64,000 nucleotides of DNA, from NCBI RefSeq assembly GCF_000412675.1, contig NC_021505.1, positions 1,854,501-1,918,500 on the forward strand. The letters are read 5' to 3'. Below, piece after piece: positions 1-8,398 of the stretch (position 1 is the stretch's first letter; the number at the start of each line of letters is the position of its first letter). The notes beneath the pieces are model-generated. The model had not been told where the DNA came from and did not search any database. It saw only the letters and a list, made by a program, of their open reading frames with translations. The position numbers and the translations under genes were made by a program. Origin of the DNA: Pseudomonas putida NBRC 14164 (GTDB lineage: Bacteria > Pseudomonadota > Gammaproteobacteria > Pseudomonadales > Pseudomonadaceae).

Positions 1-2022
1 CACACTGCCAAGGACCAGACCCGCTTCGCCGCGCTGTGGCGCCCGGCGCTGGTGCAGGCGTTCGTCAAGCTCGACCCGCGTCAGCTCAAACGCTCGCCGG
101 TGATGCTGGTGGTGGCCCTGACCGCAGTGCTCACCACCGTGCTGTGCTTCGCCCCCGGTAATGGCGTGAGCACGGGTGTTGCCGTGCAAATCGCACTGTG
201 GCTGTGGTTTACCGTGCTGTTCGCCAACTTCGCCGAAGCCCTCGCCGAGGGCCGTGGCAAGGCCCGCGCCGACAGCCTCAAGGCCGGTAGCCAAGGCCTG
301 ACCGCTCAGCGTCGCCAGCGTGATGGCAGTTACGAGACGGTTGCTGCCAGCGCGCTGCGCAAGGACGACGTGGTACGCGTGGTAGCCGGCGAGATGATCC
401 CCGGCGACGGCGAGGTGCTTGAAGGTATCGCGGCGGTCAACGAGGCCGCCATTACCGGCGAGTCTGCACCCGTGATCCGCGAGTCCGGCGGCGACCGCTC
501 GGCGGTCACCGGCAACACCCGGTTGGTCTCCGACTGGCTGCTGATCCGTATTACCAGCAACCCAGGCGAGTCGACCCTGGACCGCATGATTGCCCTGGTC
601 GAAGGTGCCAAGCGACAGAAGACTCCCAACGAGATCGCCCTAGACATCCTGCTGATCGGCCTGACGCTGATCTTCCTGATCGTGGTGGTGACCTTGCAGC
701 CGTTCGCCCAATTTGTGGGGGGCAGCCTGCCGCTGATCTTCCTGGCTGCGTTGCTGGTGACGCTGATCCCCACCACCATCGGCGGGCTGCTGTCGGCCAT
801 CGGCATCGCCGGCATGGACCGGCTGGTGCGGCTGAACGTCATTGCCCGCTCGGGCCGTGCAGTGGAAGCCGCCGGTGACGTGCATACGCTGATGCTCGAC
901 AAGACCGGTACGATCACCTTCGGCAACCGCCGCTGCAGCGCGCTGCATGCAGCACCGGGCATCGCTGCCAAGGAACTGGGGGAGGGCGCCTTGCTGGCCT
1001 CGCTGGCTGACGATACTGCCGAGGGCAAGTCGATTGTCGAGTACCTGCGCCAGTTGCACGACTTCGTCGAGCCTCCCGCCGGTCAGTTCGAAGCCGTGGC
1101 CTTCAGCGCCGAAACGCGCCTGTCGGGCATCGACTACCAGCAGCACCGCTACCGCAAGGGCGCGGTAGATGCAGTGCTGGCGTTCGTCGGCATGCAACGC
1201 CTGGAAATGCCCCCGGCGCTGGCCCGCGAAGTGGAACGTATTGCCCAGAGTGGCGGCACACCACTGCTGGTGTGTATCGACAAGCGCCTGCTTGGCGTGA
1301 TCCACCTCAAGGACGTGGTCAAACCCGGCATCCGCGAGCGCTTCGCCGAACTGCGCAAGCTGGGCATCCGCACGGTGATGGTGACCGGCGACAACCCGTT
1401 GACTGCCGCTGCCATCGCCGCCGAAGCGGGCGTGGATGACGTACTGGCCGAGGCCACCCCCGAGAAGAAGCTGGCGCGCATTCGCCAGGAGCAGAACGAC
1501 GGTCGCCTGGTGGCCATGTGCGGCGACGGCGCCAACGACGCCCCGGCACTGGCCCAGGCCGATGTGGGCATGGCCATGAACGACGGCACCCAGGCCGCGC
1601 GCGAGGCGGCCAACATGGTCGACCTGGACAGCGATCCGACCAAGCTGCTGGATGTAGTACAGGTCGGCAAGGAGTTGCTGGTGACCCGCGGTGCGTTGAC
1701 CACGTTCTCTATTGCCAACGACGTGGCCAAGTACTTCGCCATCCTGCCAGCGCTGTTTGCGGCCATCTACCCGCAGCTGGGCGTACTCAACCTGATGCAC
1801 CTGGCCAGCCCACAGAGCGCGATCCTGTCGGCCATCGTGTTCAACGCGCTGATCATCATCGTGCTGATCCCGCTGGCGTTGCGTGGCGTGCGGGTGCAGG
1901 CGGCCAGTGCGGCGCACCTGTTGCGGCGCAACCTGCTGATCTACGGCCTGGGCGGCATTCTGGTGCCATTTGCCGGGATCAAGCTGATCGACCTGCTGCT
2001 CAATGCCCTGAACCTGGTCTGA
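1..2022 (+). CDS. kdpB: Potassium-transporting P-type ATPase subunit B (5'-truncated by window edge)
   Basis: This is the catalytic subunit of the high-affinity KdpFABC potassium pump of the inner membrane. The reading frame is open from base 1 and runs through a GTG at 52, so the true start lies before the window and only a short N-terminal segment is missing. The phosphorylation motif DKTGT is at about window codon 300. A TGES actuator-type motif (written as TGESA) and the hinge [12 protein letters not shown] are also intact. Hydrophobic segments occur near window codons 38-75, 215-265 and 570-670. It is followed 10 bases later by kdpC and then by kdpDE, the usual kdp order. kdpA should lie just upstream, outside the window. 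Confidence 0.97.
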   Translation, partial: HTAKDQTRFAALWRPALVQAFVKLDPRQLKRSPVMLVVALTAVLTTVLCFAPGNGVSTGVAVQIALWLWFTVLFANFAEALAEGRGKARADSLKAGSQGLTAQRRQRDGSYETVAASALRKDDVVRVVAGEMIPGDGEVLEGIAAVNEAAITGESAPVIRESGGDRSAVTGNTRLVSDWLLIRITSNPGESTLDRMIALVEGAKRQKTPNEIALDILLIGLTLIFLIVVVTLQPFAQFVGGSLPLIFLAALLVTLIPTTIGGLLSAIGIAGMDRLVRLNVIARSGRAVEAAGDVHTLMLDKTGTITFGNRRCSALHAAPGIAAKELGEGALLASLADDTAEGKSIVEYLRQLHDFVEPPAGQFEAVAFSAETRLSGIDYQQHRYRKGAVDAVLAFVGMQRLEMPPALAREVERIAQSGGTPLLVCIDKRLLGVIHLKDVVKPGIRERFAELRKLGIRTVMVTGDNPLTAAAIAAEAGVDDVLAEATPEKKLARIRQEQNDGRLVAMCGDGANDAPALAQADVGMAMNDGTQAAREAANMVDLDSDPTKLLDVVQVGKELLVTRGALTTFSIANDVAKYFAILPALFAAIYPQLGVLNLMHLASPQSAILSAIVFNALIIIVLIPLALRGVRVQAASAAHLLRRNLLIYGLGGILVPFAGIKLIDLLLNALNLV

Positions 2023-2032
2023 GGAGGCCGCC

Positions 2033-2590
2033 ATGAATGCTTATGTACGCCCGGCGTTGAGCCTGGCCCTGTTGATGACGCTGGTGACCGGCGCACTGTA
2101 TCCGCTGGCAGTGACCGGCATCGCCCAGGTTGTTTTTCCGGACCAGGCCAATGGCAGCCTGGTGCGGGATGACCAGGGCCAGGTGCGCGGTTCGGCACTG
2201 ATCGCCCAGGAATTCAAGGGTGATGGCTGGTTCCATGCACGGCCGTCGGCAGGCGCTTACGCCACGGTGGCCAGCGGTGCCAGCAACCTTTCGCCAAGCA
2301 ATCCGGCGCTGGCCGAGCGGGTCAAGGGGGAGGCGGCTGCGCTGTATCAGGTGCAGCAGGGGCCGGTGCCGCAGGCGTTGCTGACCACCTCGGGCAGCGG
2401 CCTCGACCCACACCTGCCACCGGAGGCGGTTGCCTATCAGATCCCACGTGTGGCGGCGGCGCGGAAACTGCCGGTGGAGCGCTTGCAAGCCTTGCAGGAA
2501 GAGGCCACCCTCCACCCATTGATCGGCCCACCGGTGGTCAATGTACTGGCGTTGAACAAGGCCTTGGAAAAGCTCGCAATTACCAAATGA
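2033..2590 (+). CDS. kdpC: Potassium-transporting ATPase subunit C
   Basis: KdpC is the single-span accessory subunit of the Kdp pump that stabilises the KdpA-KdpB complex. The protein has 185 residues, close to the family's usual length, with one N-terminal membrane segment (about residues 8-30) and the family block GSALIAQ followed by the PSAG region near residue 70. The ATG at 2033 is preceded by a GAGGAGG-type ribosome site and lies 10 bases after kdpB, so the two are co-transcribed. A REP hairpin follows before kdpD. Confidence 0.96.
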   Translation: MNAYVRPALSLALLMTLVTGALYPLAVTGIAQVVFPDQANGSLVRDDQGQVRGSALIAQEFKGDGWFHARPSAGAYATVASGASNLSPSNPALAERVKGEAAALYQVQQGPVPQALLTTSGSGLDPHLPPEAVAYQIPRVAAARKLPVERLQALQEEATLHPLIGPPVVNVLALNKALEKLAITK

Positions 2591-2612
2591 AATTGAAGCG
2601 GTAGCAGGGACC

Positions 2613-2686
2613 CTGTGGGAGCGGGTTCACCCGCGAATGCGATAGTGCTGCCGGCAACGCATTCGCGGGTGAACCCGCTCCCACAG
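2613..2686. repeat. REP inverted repeat between kdpC and kdpD
   Basis: Two exactly complementary 28-base arms (2613-2640 and 2659-2686) are separated by an 18-base loop. The arms carry the P. putida type REP core, beginning CTGTGGGAGCGGG. It sits in the 133-base gap between kdpC and kdpD and could form a strong hairpin in the transcript, perhaps lowering kdpDE read-through (inference). Confidence 0.95.
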
Positions 2687-2723
2687 TTACGGTGCTTGCC
2701 CCTGAAAAAGCAAAGGATGAAAC

Positions 2724-5378
2724 ATGAGTGATTCCGCCCGCGCAGATGCGCTGTTGGCTAACCTACCGCGCACCGGCCGGGGTCGGCTGAAGGTGTTCCT
2801 CGGCGCCGCCCCCGGCGTCGGCAAGACCTTCGCCATGCTCCAGGCCGCCCACGGCCAGCAACGTCAGGGTGTGCAGGTGCTGGCCGGGGTGGTGGAAACC
2901 CACGGCCGTGCTGAAACCGAAGCGCTGCTCGCCGGCCTTCAGCAGCAGCCGTTGCTGCGCAGCCAGTACCGTGGCGTCACCCTTGAGGAAATGGACCTCG
3001 ACGGCCTGCTCAAGGCTGCGCCGGCCTTGGCTCTGGTCGACGAACTGGCCCACACCAACGCCCCCGGCAGCCGCCACGCCAAGCGCTGGCAGGACGTGCA
3101 GGAGCTGCTGGCCGCCGGCATCGACGTGTACACCACGGTCAACGTCCAGCACCTGGAAAGCCTCAACGACAAGGTGCGCGACATCACGGGGGTACAAGTG
3201 CGTGAAACCCTGCCGGACTGGGTGCTGCAGGAAGCCTTCGAACTGGTGCTGATCGACCTGCCCCCCCGTGAACTGCTCGAACGCCTGCGTGAAGGCAAGG
3301 TTTACGTGCCCGAGCAGGCGCGGGCGGCCATCGATGCTTACTTCTCGCAAACCAACCTCACCGCCTTGCGCGAACTGGCCATGCAAACTGCCGCCGCGCA
3401 GGTCGATGCCGACCTCGCCGACGGCTATCGCCAGCGTGGCCAAGAGGCCCCGGCCTTGCGCGGGCGGCTTCTGGTAGGCGTGGACGGCGACGACCAGGCC
3501 GAACGCCTGGTGCGCCATGCCAGCCGCGTGGCGCAACGCCGCCACCTGCCCTGGAGCCTGGTGCATGTGGACAACGGCCGCCTGCGCGACGAAACCGCGC
3601 GTCACCGTTTGCAGGCCGCGCAGCAGCTGGCCGAGCGCCTGGGCGGTGAGGTGGTGCTGCTAAGGGCTGGCGAAGTGGCGCGCACGTTGATCCAGCATGC
3701 CGCCGAACGGCGGGCCAGCCTGGTGCTGGTGGGGCAGTCCCGTGACCGCCTGCGTCGTCGCCTGTTCGGTGCCGGTGTGGCTGCGCGGCTGCTGCGCGAA
3801 AGCCATGGGCTGGAAATCAACGTGCTGGACCGCGACATGCAGCCGCACGCACCGCGGTCGGCGGTGCGGCGGGTGTGGGTGTGGCGCCACTACCTGCTGG
3901 CGCTGCTGGCCACGGTCATGGCGGCGGGGCTGGCCTGGGCGGTGTCGAGTGTGCTGGCGCTGCCCAACATCTCGCTGGTGTTTCTGGCTGCGGTGTTGCT
4001 GGTGGCGGTGCGCAGCAGCCTGGGGCCTGCGCTGGCGTGCGCCGCGTTATCGTTCCTGACTTACGATTTTCTGTTCATTCCACCCAATTTCTCGTTCAGC
4101 ATCCAGCGCGAAGAAGACGTGCTGACCTTGGTGTTCTTCCTGCTGATGGCCGCGCTTACCGGCAACCTCGCCGCGCGCCAGCGCCGCCAGTTGCAGGCGC
4201 TGCGCGAAACCCAGGCGCAGACCAGCCAGTTGCTTGACCTGTCGCGCCGACTGACCGTGGCCACCGACCGCCAGGCCGTGTTCAATGCCGCCGGCCAGCA
4301 TCTGGACGGCTGGCAAGACATGCAGGTGTGCCTGCTGGAGCGCAACGCTGAAGGCCAGCTGCAGGTGGCCAGCGGCGAAGCCCACGCCTTCAGCGACACC
4401 GAACGGGCTGCCGCCGATTGGGCCTGGCAGCACGGCCAGGCCGCTGGCCATGGCAGCGACACCTTGCCCAATGGCCGCTGGTGGTGGTGGCCGCTGGCGG
4501 TGGACGAACAGCCTTTGGCACTGCTGGGTGTGCGCCCGCGCAACGGGCAGCCGCTCAACGACCCACGCCGGCGTCTGCTGACGGCCTTGGGCCAGCCACT
4601 GGCTCAGGCCCTGGCCCGCGCCCGTCTGGCCGAGCAGTTGGAGGCTGCGCGCCTGCATGGCGAAACCGAGCAGCTGCGCAGCGCCTTGCTAGCGTCCGTC
4701 TCCCACGACCTGCGCACGCCGTTGACCGCCATGCGCGGCAGTATCGACAGCCTGCTGGCGTTGGGCGAAGCGATCCCGCCTGAAGACCGCCGCGAGCTGT
4801 TGGAGGGCACCCGCAACGAGGCCGAACGCCTCGACCGCTATATCCAGAACCTGCTGGACATGACCCGCCTGGGCCATGGTGGCCTCAAGCTTGCCCGCGA
4901 CTGGGTAGCCCCGGGCGACATCGTTGGCAGTGCGCTGAACCGCCTGCGCGTCGTGCTGGCGCCGCTGCGGGTGCACACCGACGTACCGGCCGAGCTGCCG
5001 TTGCTGTTCGTGCATGCGGCGCTGATCGAACAGGCGCTGGTCAACGTGCTGGAAAACGCCGCACGCTTCTCCCCGGCCAATGGTCGGCTGGAGCTGCAAG
5101 TGGCCGTGCATGAAGACCAGTTGCGCTTTACCGTCAGCGATCAGGGCCCGGGCATTCCAGTCGCCGACCGCGAGAAGATTTTCGACATGTTCTATACCGC
5201 TGCCCGTGGTGACCGCGGCGGGCAGGGCACAGGCCTGGGCCTGGCAATCTGCCAGGGCATGATCGGCGCCCATGGCGGGCAGATTCTGGTGGGCGAAGGC
5301 ATTGATGGCCAGGGCACCGGCATCACTTTATGCTTGCCGCTACCCCCTCAACCTGAAGCCGAAAGCGAAACCCCATGA
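2724..5378 (+). CDS. kdpD: Sensor histidine kinase KdpD
   Basis: KdpD senses potassium limitation and phosphorylates KdpE to switch on the kdp pump. The 884-residue protein has the family layout: an N-terminal KdpD domain with a Walker A motif GAAPGVGKT at residues 27-35, a universal-stress-like domain at about 245-370, four closely spaced membrane helices at about 388-490, a GAF-like linker, then the HisKA box SVSHDLRTPLT with the phospho-acceptor His at residue 661, and an ATPase domain with the N box NVLENAARFS and G boxes DQGPGIP and GTGLGLAI. The ATG has an AAAGGATG ribosome site. The gene overlaps kdpE by 4 bases (ATGA), so translation is coupled. Confidence 0.97.
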   Translation: MSDSARADALLANLPRTGRGRLKVFLGAAPGVGKTFAMLQAAHGQQRQGVQVLAGVVETHGRAETEALLAGLQQQPLLRSQYRGVTLEEMDLDGLLKAAPALALVDELAHTNAPGSRHAKRWQDVQELLAAGIDVYTTVNVQHLESLNDKVRDITGVQVRETLPDWVLQEAFELVLIDLPPRELLERLREGKVYVPEQARAAIDAYFSQTNLTALRELAMQTAAAQVDADLADGYRQRGQEAPALRGRLLVGVDGDDQAERLVRHASRVAQRRHLPWSLVHVDNGRLRDETARHRLQAAQQLAERLGGEVVLLRAGEVARTLIQHAAERRASLVLVGQSRDRLRRRLFGAGVAARLLRESHGLEINVLDRDMQPHAPRSAVRRVWVWRHYLLALLATVMAAGLAWAVSSVLALPNISLVFLAAVLLVAVRSSLGPALACAALSFLTYDFLFIPPNFSFSIQREEDVLTLVFFLLMAALTGNLAARQRRQLQALRETQAQTSQLLDLSRRLTVATDRQAVFNAAGQHLDGWQDMQVCLLERNAEGQLQVASGEAHAFSDTERAAADWAWQHGQAAGHGSDTLPNGRWWWWPLAVDEQPLALLGVRPRNGQPLNDPRRRLLTALGQPLAQALARARLAEQLEAARLHGETEQLRSALLASVSHDLRTPLTAMRGSIDSLLALGEAIPPEDRRELLEGTRNEAERLDRYIQNLLDMTRLGHGGLKLARDWVAPGDIVGSALNRLRVVLAPLRVHTDVPAELPLLFVHAALIEQALVNVLENAARFSPANGRLELQVAVHEDQLRFTVSDQGPGIPVADREKIFDMFYTAARGDRGGQGTGLGLAICQGMIGAHGGQILVGEGIDGQGTGITLCLPLPPQPEAESETP

Positions 5379-6070
5379 GCCAGTCCGCCACCCTGTTGGT
5401 CATCGACGATGAACCGCAGATCCGCAAGTTCCTGCGCATCAGCCTGGCCTCGCAGGGCTACAAGGTGCTCGAAGCCGCTACCGGCCAGGAAGGGCTGGCC
5501 CAGGCTGCACTGGGCAGGCCGGACCTGGTGGTGCTCGACCTGGGCCTGCCGGACATGGACGGCCAGCAGGTGCTGCGTGAACTGCGCGAATGGAGCGCGG
5601 TGCCGGTGATGGTGCTGTCGGTGCGCGCCAGTGAAGTGCAGAAGGTGGATGCGCTGGACGGCGGGGCCAATGACTACGTGACCAAGCCTTTTGGCATCCA
5701 GGAATTTCTGGCGCGGGTGCGGGCCTTGCTACGCCAGGTGCCACAGGCCGGGGGCTCGGAAGTGGCAGCCAGCTTTGGGCCACTGACCGTGGATTTTGCC
5801 TTTCGCCGGGTGACCCTGGACGGTGTGGAGGTGGCGTTGACGCGCAAGGAGTATGCCTTGCTGGCGCTATTGGCCGGGCACCCAGGGCGGGTGATTACCC
5901 AGCAGCAACTGCTCAAGGATGTCTGGGGGCCTACCCATGTAGAGAATACCCACTACCTTCGGATCGTGGTCGGGCATCTGCGGCAGAAGCTGGGCGATGA
6001 CCCCACGGCGCCACGGTTCATCATCACCGAGGCAGGGGTGGGGTACAGATTGGTGGCGCCGATAGCCTGA
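5375..6070 (+). CDS. kdpE: Two-component response regulator KdpE
   Basis: This OmpR-family response regulator pairs with KdpD to activate the kdp genes. The receiver domain has the acidic pair at D11-D12, the phospho-acceptor Asp at D55 (in VVLDLGLPD) and the conserved Lys in VTKPFG. A winged-helix DNA-binding domain fills residues 130-231 (ALTRKEYALLALL, then the ending GVGYRLV). It overlaps the end of kdpD by 4 bases and is the last gene of the kdp block. The next gene converges on it from the other strand. Confidence 0.97.
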   Translation: MSQSATLLVIDDEPQIRKFLRISLASQGYKVLEAATGQEGLAQAALGRPDLVVLDLGLPDMDGQQVLRELREWSAVPVMVLSVRASEVQKVDALDGGANDYVTKPFGIQEFLARVRALLRQVPQAGGSEVAASFGPLTVDFAFRRVTLDGVEVALTRKEYALLALLAGHPGRVITQQQLLKDVWGPTHVENTHYLRIVVGHLRQKLGDDPTAPRFIITEAGVGYRLVAPIA

Positions 6071-6173
6071 CCCGCTTCCACAGCAACGAGCTCATTGCCC
6101 CTGTTCTATACGTGACAGCGCAGCCTAAAGGCCTGGGCAATCTCCAAAAGGGCAGCGACGCCTGGAACGGGCT

Positions 6174-7079
6174 TCACGCCCTGGGTGGCTCCTTCTCGAA
6201 CAGCTGGCGCATTACCTCCAGGTAGCGTCGAGCGCCCAGGCCCAACGGGCGCGATTTGATCCAGATGATGTCCACCCACAGGCGCAGGCGGCTGGCCATG
6301 TTGTCAAAGCGCACCTCGGCCAGTGCACCGGAAGCAATCAGCGGTTCAACCAGCGGCTGCGGCAGATAGGCCCAGCCCAGCCCGGACTGCACCAGGTCCA
6401 GCGTGGCCAGGTAGCTGTCGGTCAGCCAGATGCGCCGCGACAGCACCATGCGCGGGTCCGACCCGGTGGCCTTGCCCGAGGCCACGATGATCTGCCGTTG
6501 TTCGGCAAAGGCCTCTTCAGGCAGTGGCGTGCCGCTGTTCTGCCCGGCCGGATGGCGCGGTGAGGCGACGGCCACCAGCAGTTGGCTGCCGGCTTCGAGG
6601 AACGACTCACGTTCGTCGATGCCGGGCCGTTCGAACACCAGTGCCAGTTGCACACTGCCGTCATGCAACAGGCGAATGGCTTCGGTCTGGGTGGCGGAGC
6701 GCACTTCGATTTCCAGGCTGGGAAATTCCTGGGCGAGGGTTTCCAGTGGCTGGCTCCAGCGGCCAGTCTGTAGCTCGGGCGCCACGGCGATGGTCAGGCG
6801 TTTTTCCAGGCCCTTGTGCAGTTGCAGGGCCTGGGCATCCAGCAGGTTGAGCTGGCAGATCACCTGCCTGGCCTGGGGCTCAAGCGCCAGGGCGGCGCTG
6901 GTGGGCAAGGCTTTGCGCGTGGCCCGGTCGAACAGCGGCAGGTCCAGCTCCGCTTCCAGTTGGGCGATTGCCATGCTTACGGCCGAAGGCACGCGGCCCA
7001 GCTTGCGCGCGGCGGCGGAGAACGAGCCGGCATCCAGCACCGCGAGGAAAATTGCCAAGGAGTCGCTGGTAAAGGCCAT
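6174..7079 (-). CDS. LysR-family transcriptional regulator
   Basis: The N-terminal winged helix-turn-helix is clear (GSFSAAARKLGRVPSAVS at residues 17-34), followed by the LysR effector-binding domain. With the ATG at 7079 the protein has 301 residues, typical of the family; a TTG 9 bases further upstream is less likely. It is divergent from the permuted amine oxidase gene with a short (53-base) shared intergenic region, so by the usual LysR pattern it probably controls that gene. The effector is unknown. It converges with kdpE at its 3' end. Confidence 0.9.
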   Translation of the reverse strand: MAFTSDSLAIFLAVLDAGSFSAAARKLGRVPSAVSMAIAQLEAELDLPLFDRATRKALPTSAALALEPQARQVICQLNLLDAQALQLHKGLEKRLTIAVAPELQTGRWSQPLETLAQEFPSLEIEVRSATQTEAIRLLHDGSVQLALVFERPGIDERESFLEAGSQLLVAVASPRHPAGQNSGTPLPEEAFAEQRQIIVASGKATGSDPRMVLSRRIWLTDSYLATLDLVQSGLGWAYLPQPLVEPLIASGALAEVRFDNMASRLRLWVDIIWIKSRPLGLGARRYLEVMRQLFEKEPPRA

Positions 7080-7132
7080 TGTCAGCAAACCTGATGATGA
7101 TCATCTTTTATTGCTAGAAATTATGAACACTA

Positions 7133-8395
7133 ATGCGCGTACAGGACAGTCCCCCCCCGATGGAGAAGAGCGTGCATAGACCAACCGCGTGGCATGTCAC
7201 TCACTGGAGTACAGACCCGTTCAGCCTCGGTGCCTACAGCGCGCTGTTGCCTGGAGGGACGCCGCAGCATCGAAGTGACCTGGGCCAGGTGCTGCATGAG
7301 CGTTTGGTCATCGCCGGGGAAGCCTGTGACGCCAGCGCCCCGGCAATGACTCATGGCGCCTGGAATGACGGGCTGCGTGCCGCCGAGGCAGCCTTGAGTG
7401 CCGGCGCGCGAAGGGTGATCGTGATCGGCGCGGGCTGTGCAGGCCTGGCTGCAGCACAACGCCTGCGGGCGCAGGGTATCGATTGCACTGTGCTGGAGGC
7501 ACGGGGGCGAACAGGTGGCCGCACGCATTCTGTCGGCCTGGGCGGGATAAAGGCGGATGAAGGCGCTGCATGGCTGCAGCATTTCGCTGAGAACCCATTG
7601 GCCACCGTTGCGCAGCAGCACGGCTTGGCTTGCGTCGAGACCGACTTCAGCCGCCCGCTTGCAGCTGCAAGGGGCGGGGTACTGCCCGATGTCGACGGCG
7701 CCTGGGCTGCCTTGACCAAAAGTATCGACCGGCGGCAGCCCTTGTCTGAGGCGATCAACCGCTACTTGGCCACACTCGACCCTGCGCGCAGGCGCGCCAC
7801 ACAGTTTGCCATCGACGCCAATCTTGTCCTGGAAGCGTGTTTGCCAGTGGAGCAACTGTCGCTCAGTGCGCTGGACGAAGAGGGTGTCGGGCATGGCGAT
7901 AGCATGCTGCCAGGCGGCTACAGCGAGCTTGTCGACTTGCTGGCAAAGGACCTGGATATCCACCTGAACACTCCGGTAACCCACATCGACTGGTCGAGCG
8001 CGCGCGTCAAGGTGAATGAAGAGGTGTGCGATTTCTGCATTTGCACTGTCCCTGTGGGGGCGTTGAAGATGTTGCACTTCACCCCGGCGTTACCTGAAAC
8101 ACAGCAACAAGCGCTGGTACATCTGGGCATGGGCAAGCTGGAGAAGGTGATTCTGCAGTTCGATGAGCGCTGGTGGCCGTGTTCACCCTCCGGCTACCTG
8201 CGCTGGTATGACGTGCCTGCCAGTTGGGGTGAGTGGCTGGACCTGACTGATGCCGTAGGCAAGCCCACCATTGCCGGGCTGATTGCCGCCGATGCGATCG
8301 AGCGCCAGTTCAGCGGGCGCACGGATGAACAGATCGCCATGGCAGCAACGGGGGCATTGCAGGCGTGGGCCGCAGCCATCGGGCCCACGCCGTGA
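7133..8395 (+). CDS. Flavin amine oxidase-family protein with circularly permuted domain order
   Basis: The protein carries all the blocks of the FAD-dependent amine oxidase (MAO/LSD1) superfamily, but in rotated order. Residues 18-88 hold what is normally the C-terminal end of the family: the WSTDPFSLGAYS block, then RLVIAGEACD and THGAWNDGLRAA, which close over the flavin. Only after this comes the dinucleotide-binding Rossmann motif GAGCAG (99-104) and LEARGRTGGR (121-130), normally at the N-terminus. The substrate domain follows. The protein stops at about residue 420, just after AATGALQAWAAA, where a conventional member would go on into the WSTDPF block. The ORF is uninterrupted. Start is uncertain: ATG 7133 (420 aa) or ATG 7160 (411 aa), neither with a strong ribosome site. 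Substrate unknown. It is divergent from a LysR gene and converges, 3 bases apart, with the kinase/PLP fusion gene. Confidence 0.85.
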   Translation: MRVQDSPPPMEKSVHRPTAWHVTHWSTDPFSLGAYSALLPGGTPQHRSDLGQVLHERLVIAGEACDASAPAMTHGAWNDGLRAAEAALSAGARRVIVIGAGCAGLAAAQRLRAQGIDCTVLEARGRTGGRTHSVGLGGIKADEGAAWLQHFAENPLATVAQQHGLACVETDFSRPLAAARGGVLPDVDGAWAALTKSIDRRQPLSEAINRYLATLDPARRRATQFAIDANLVLEACLPVEQLSLSALDEEGVGHGDSMLPGGYSELVDLLAKDLDIHLNTPVTHIDWSSARVKVNEEVCDFCICTVPVGALKMLHFTPALPETQQQALVHLGMGKLEKVILQFDERWWPCSPSGYLRWYDVPASWGEWLDLTDAVGKPTIAGLIAADAIERQFSGRTDEQIAMAATGALQAWAAAIGPTP

Positions 8396-8398
8396 TAC

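Noticed and set aside
640..2034. 464-codon minus-strand frame opposite kdpB
   Set aside because: Shadow frame rich in Gln, His and Arg, with no family motifs; kdpB on the plus strand is certain.
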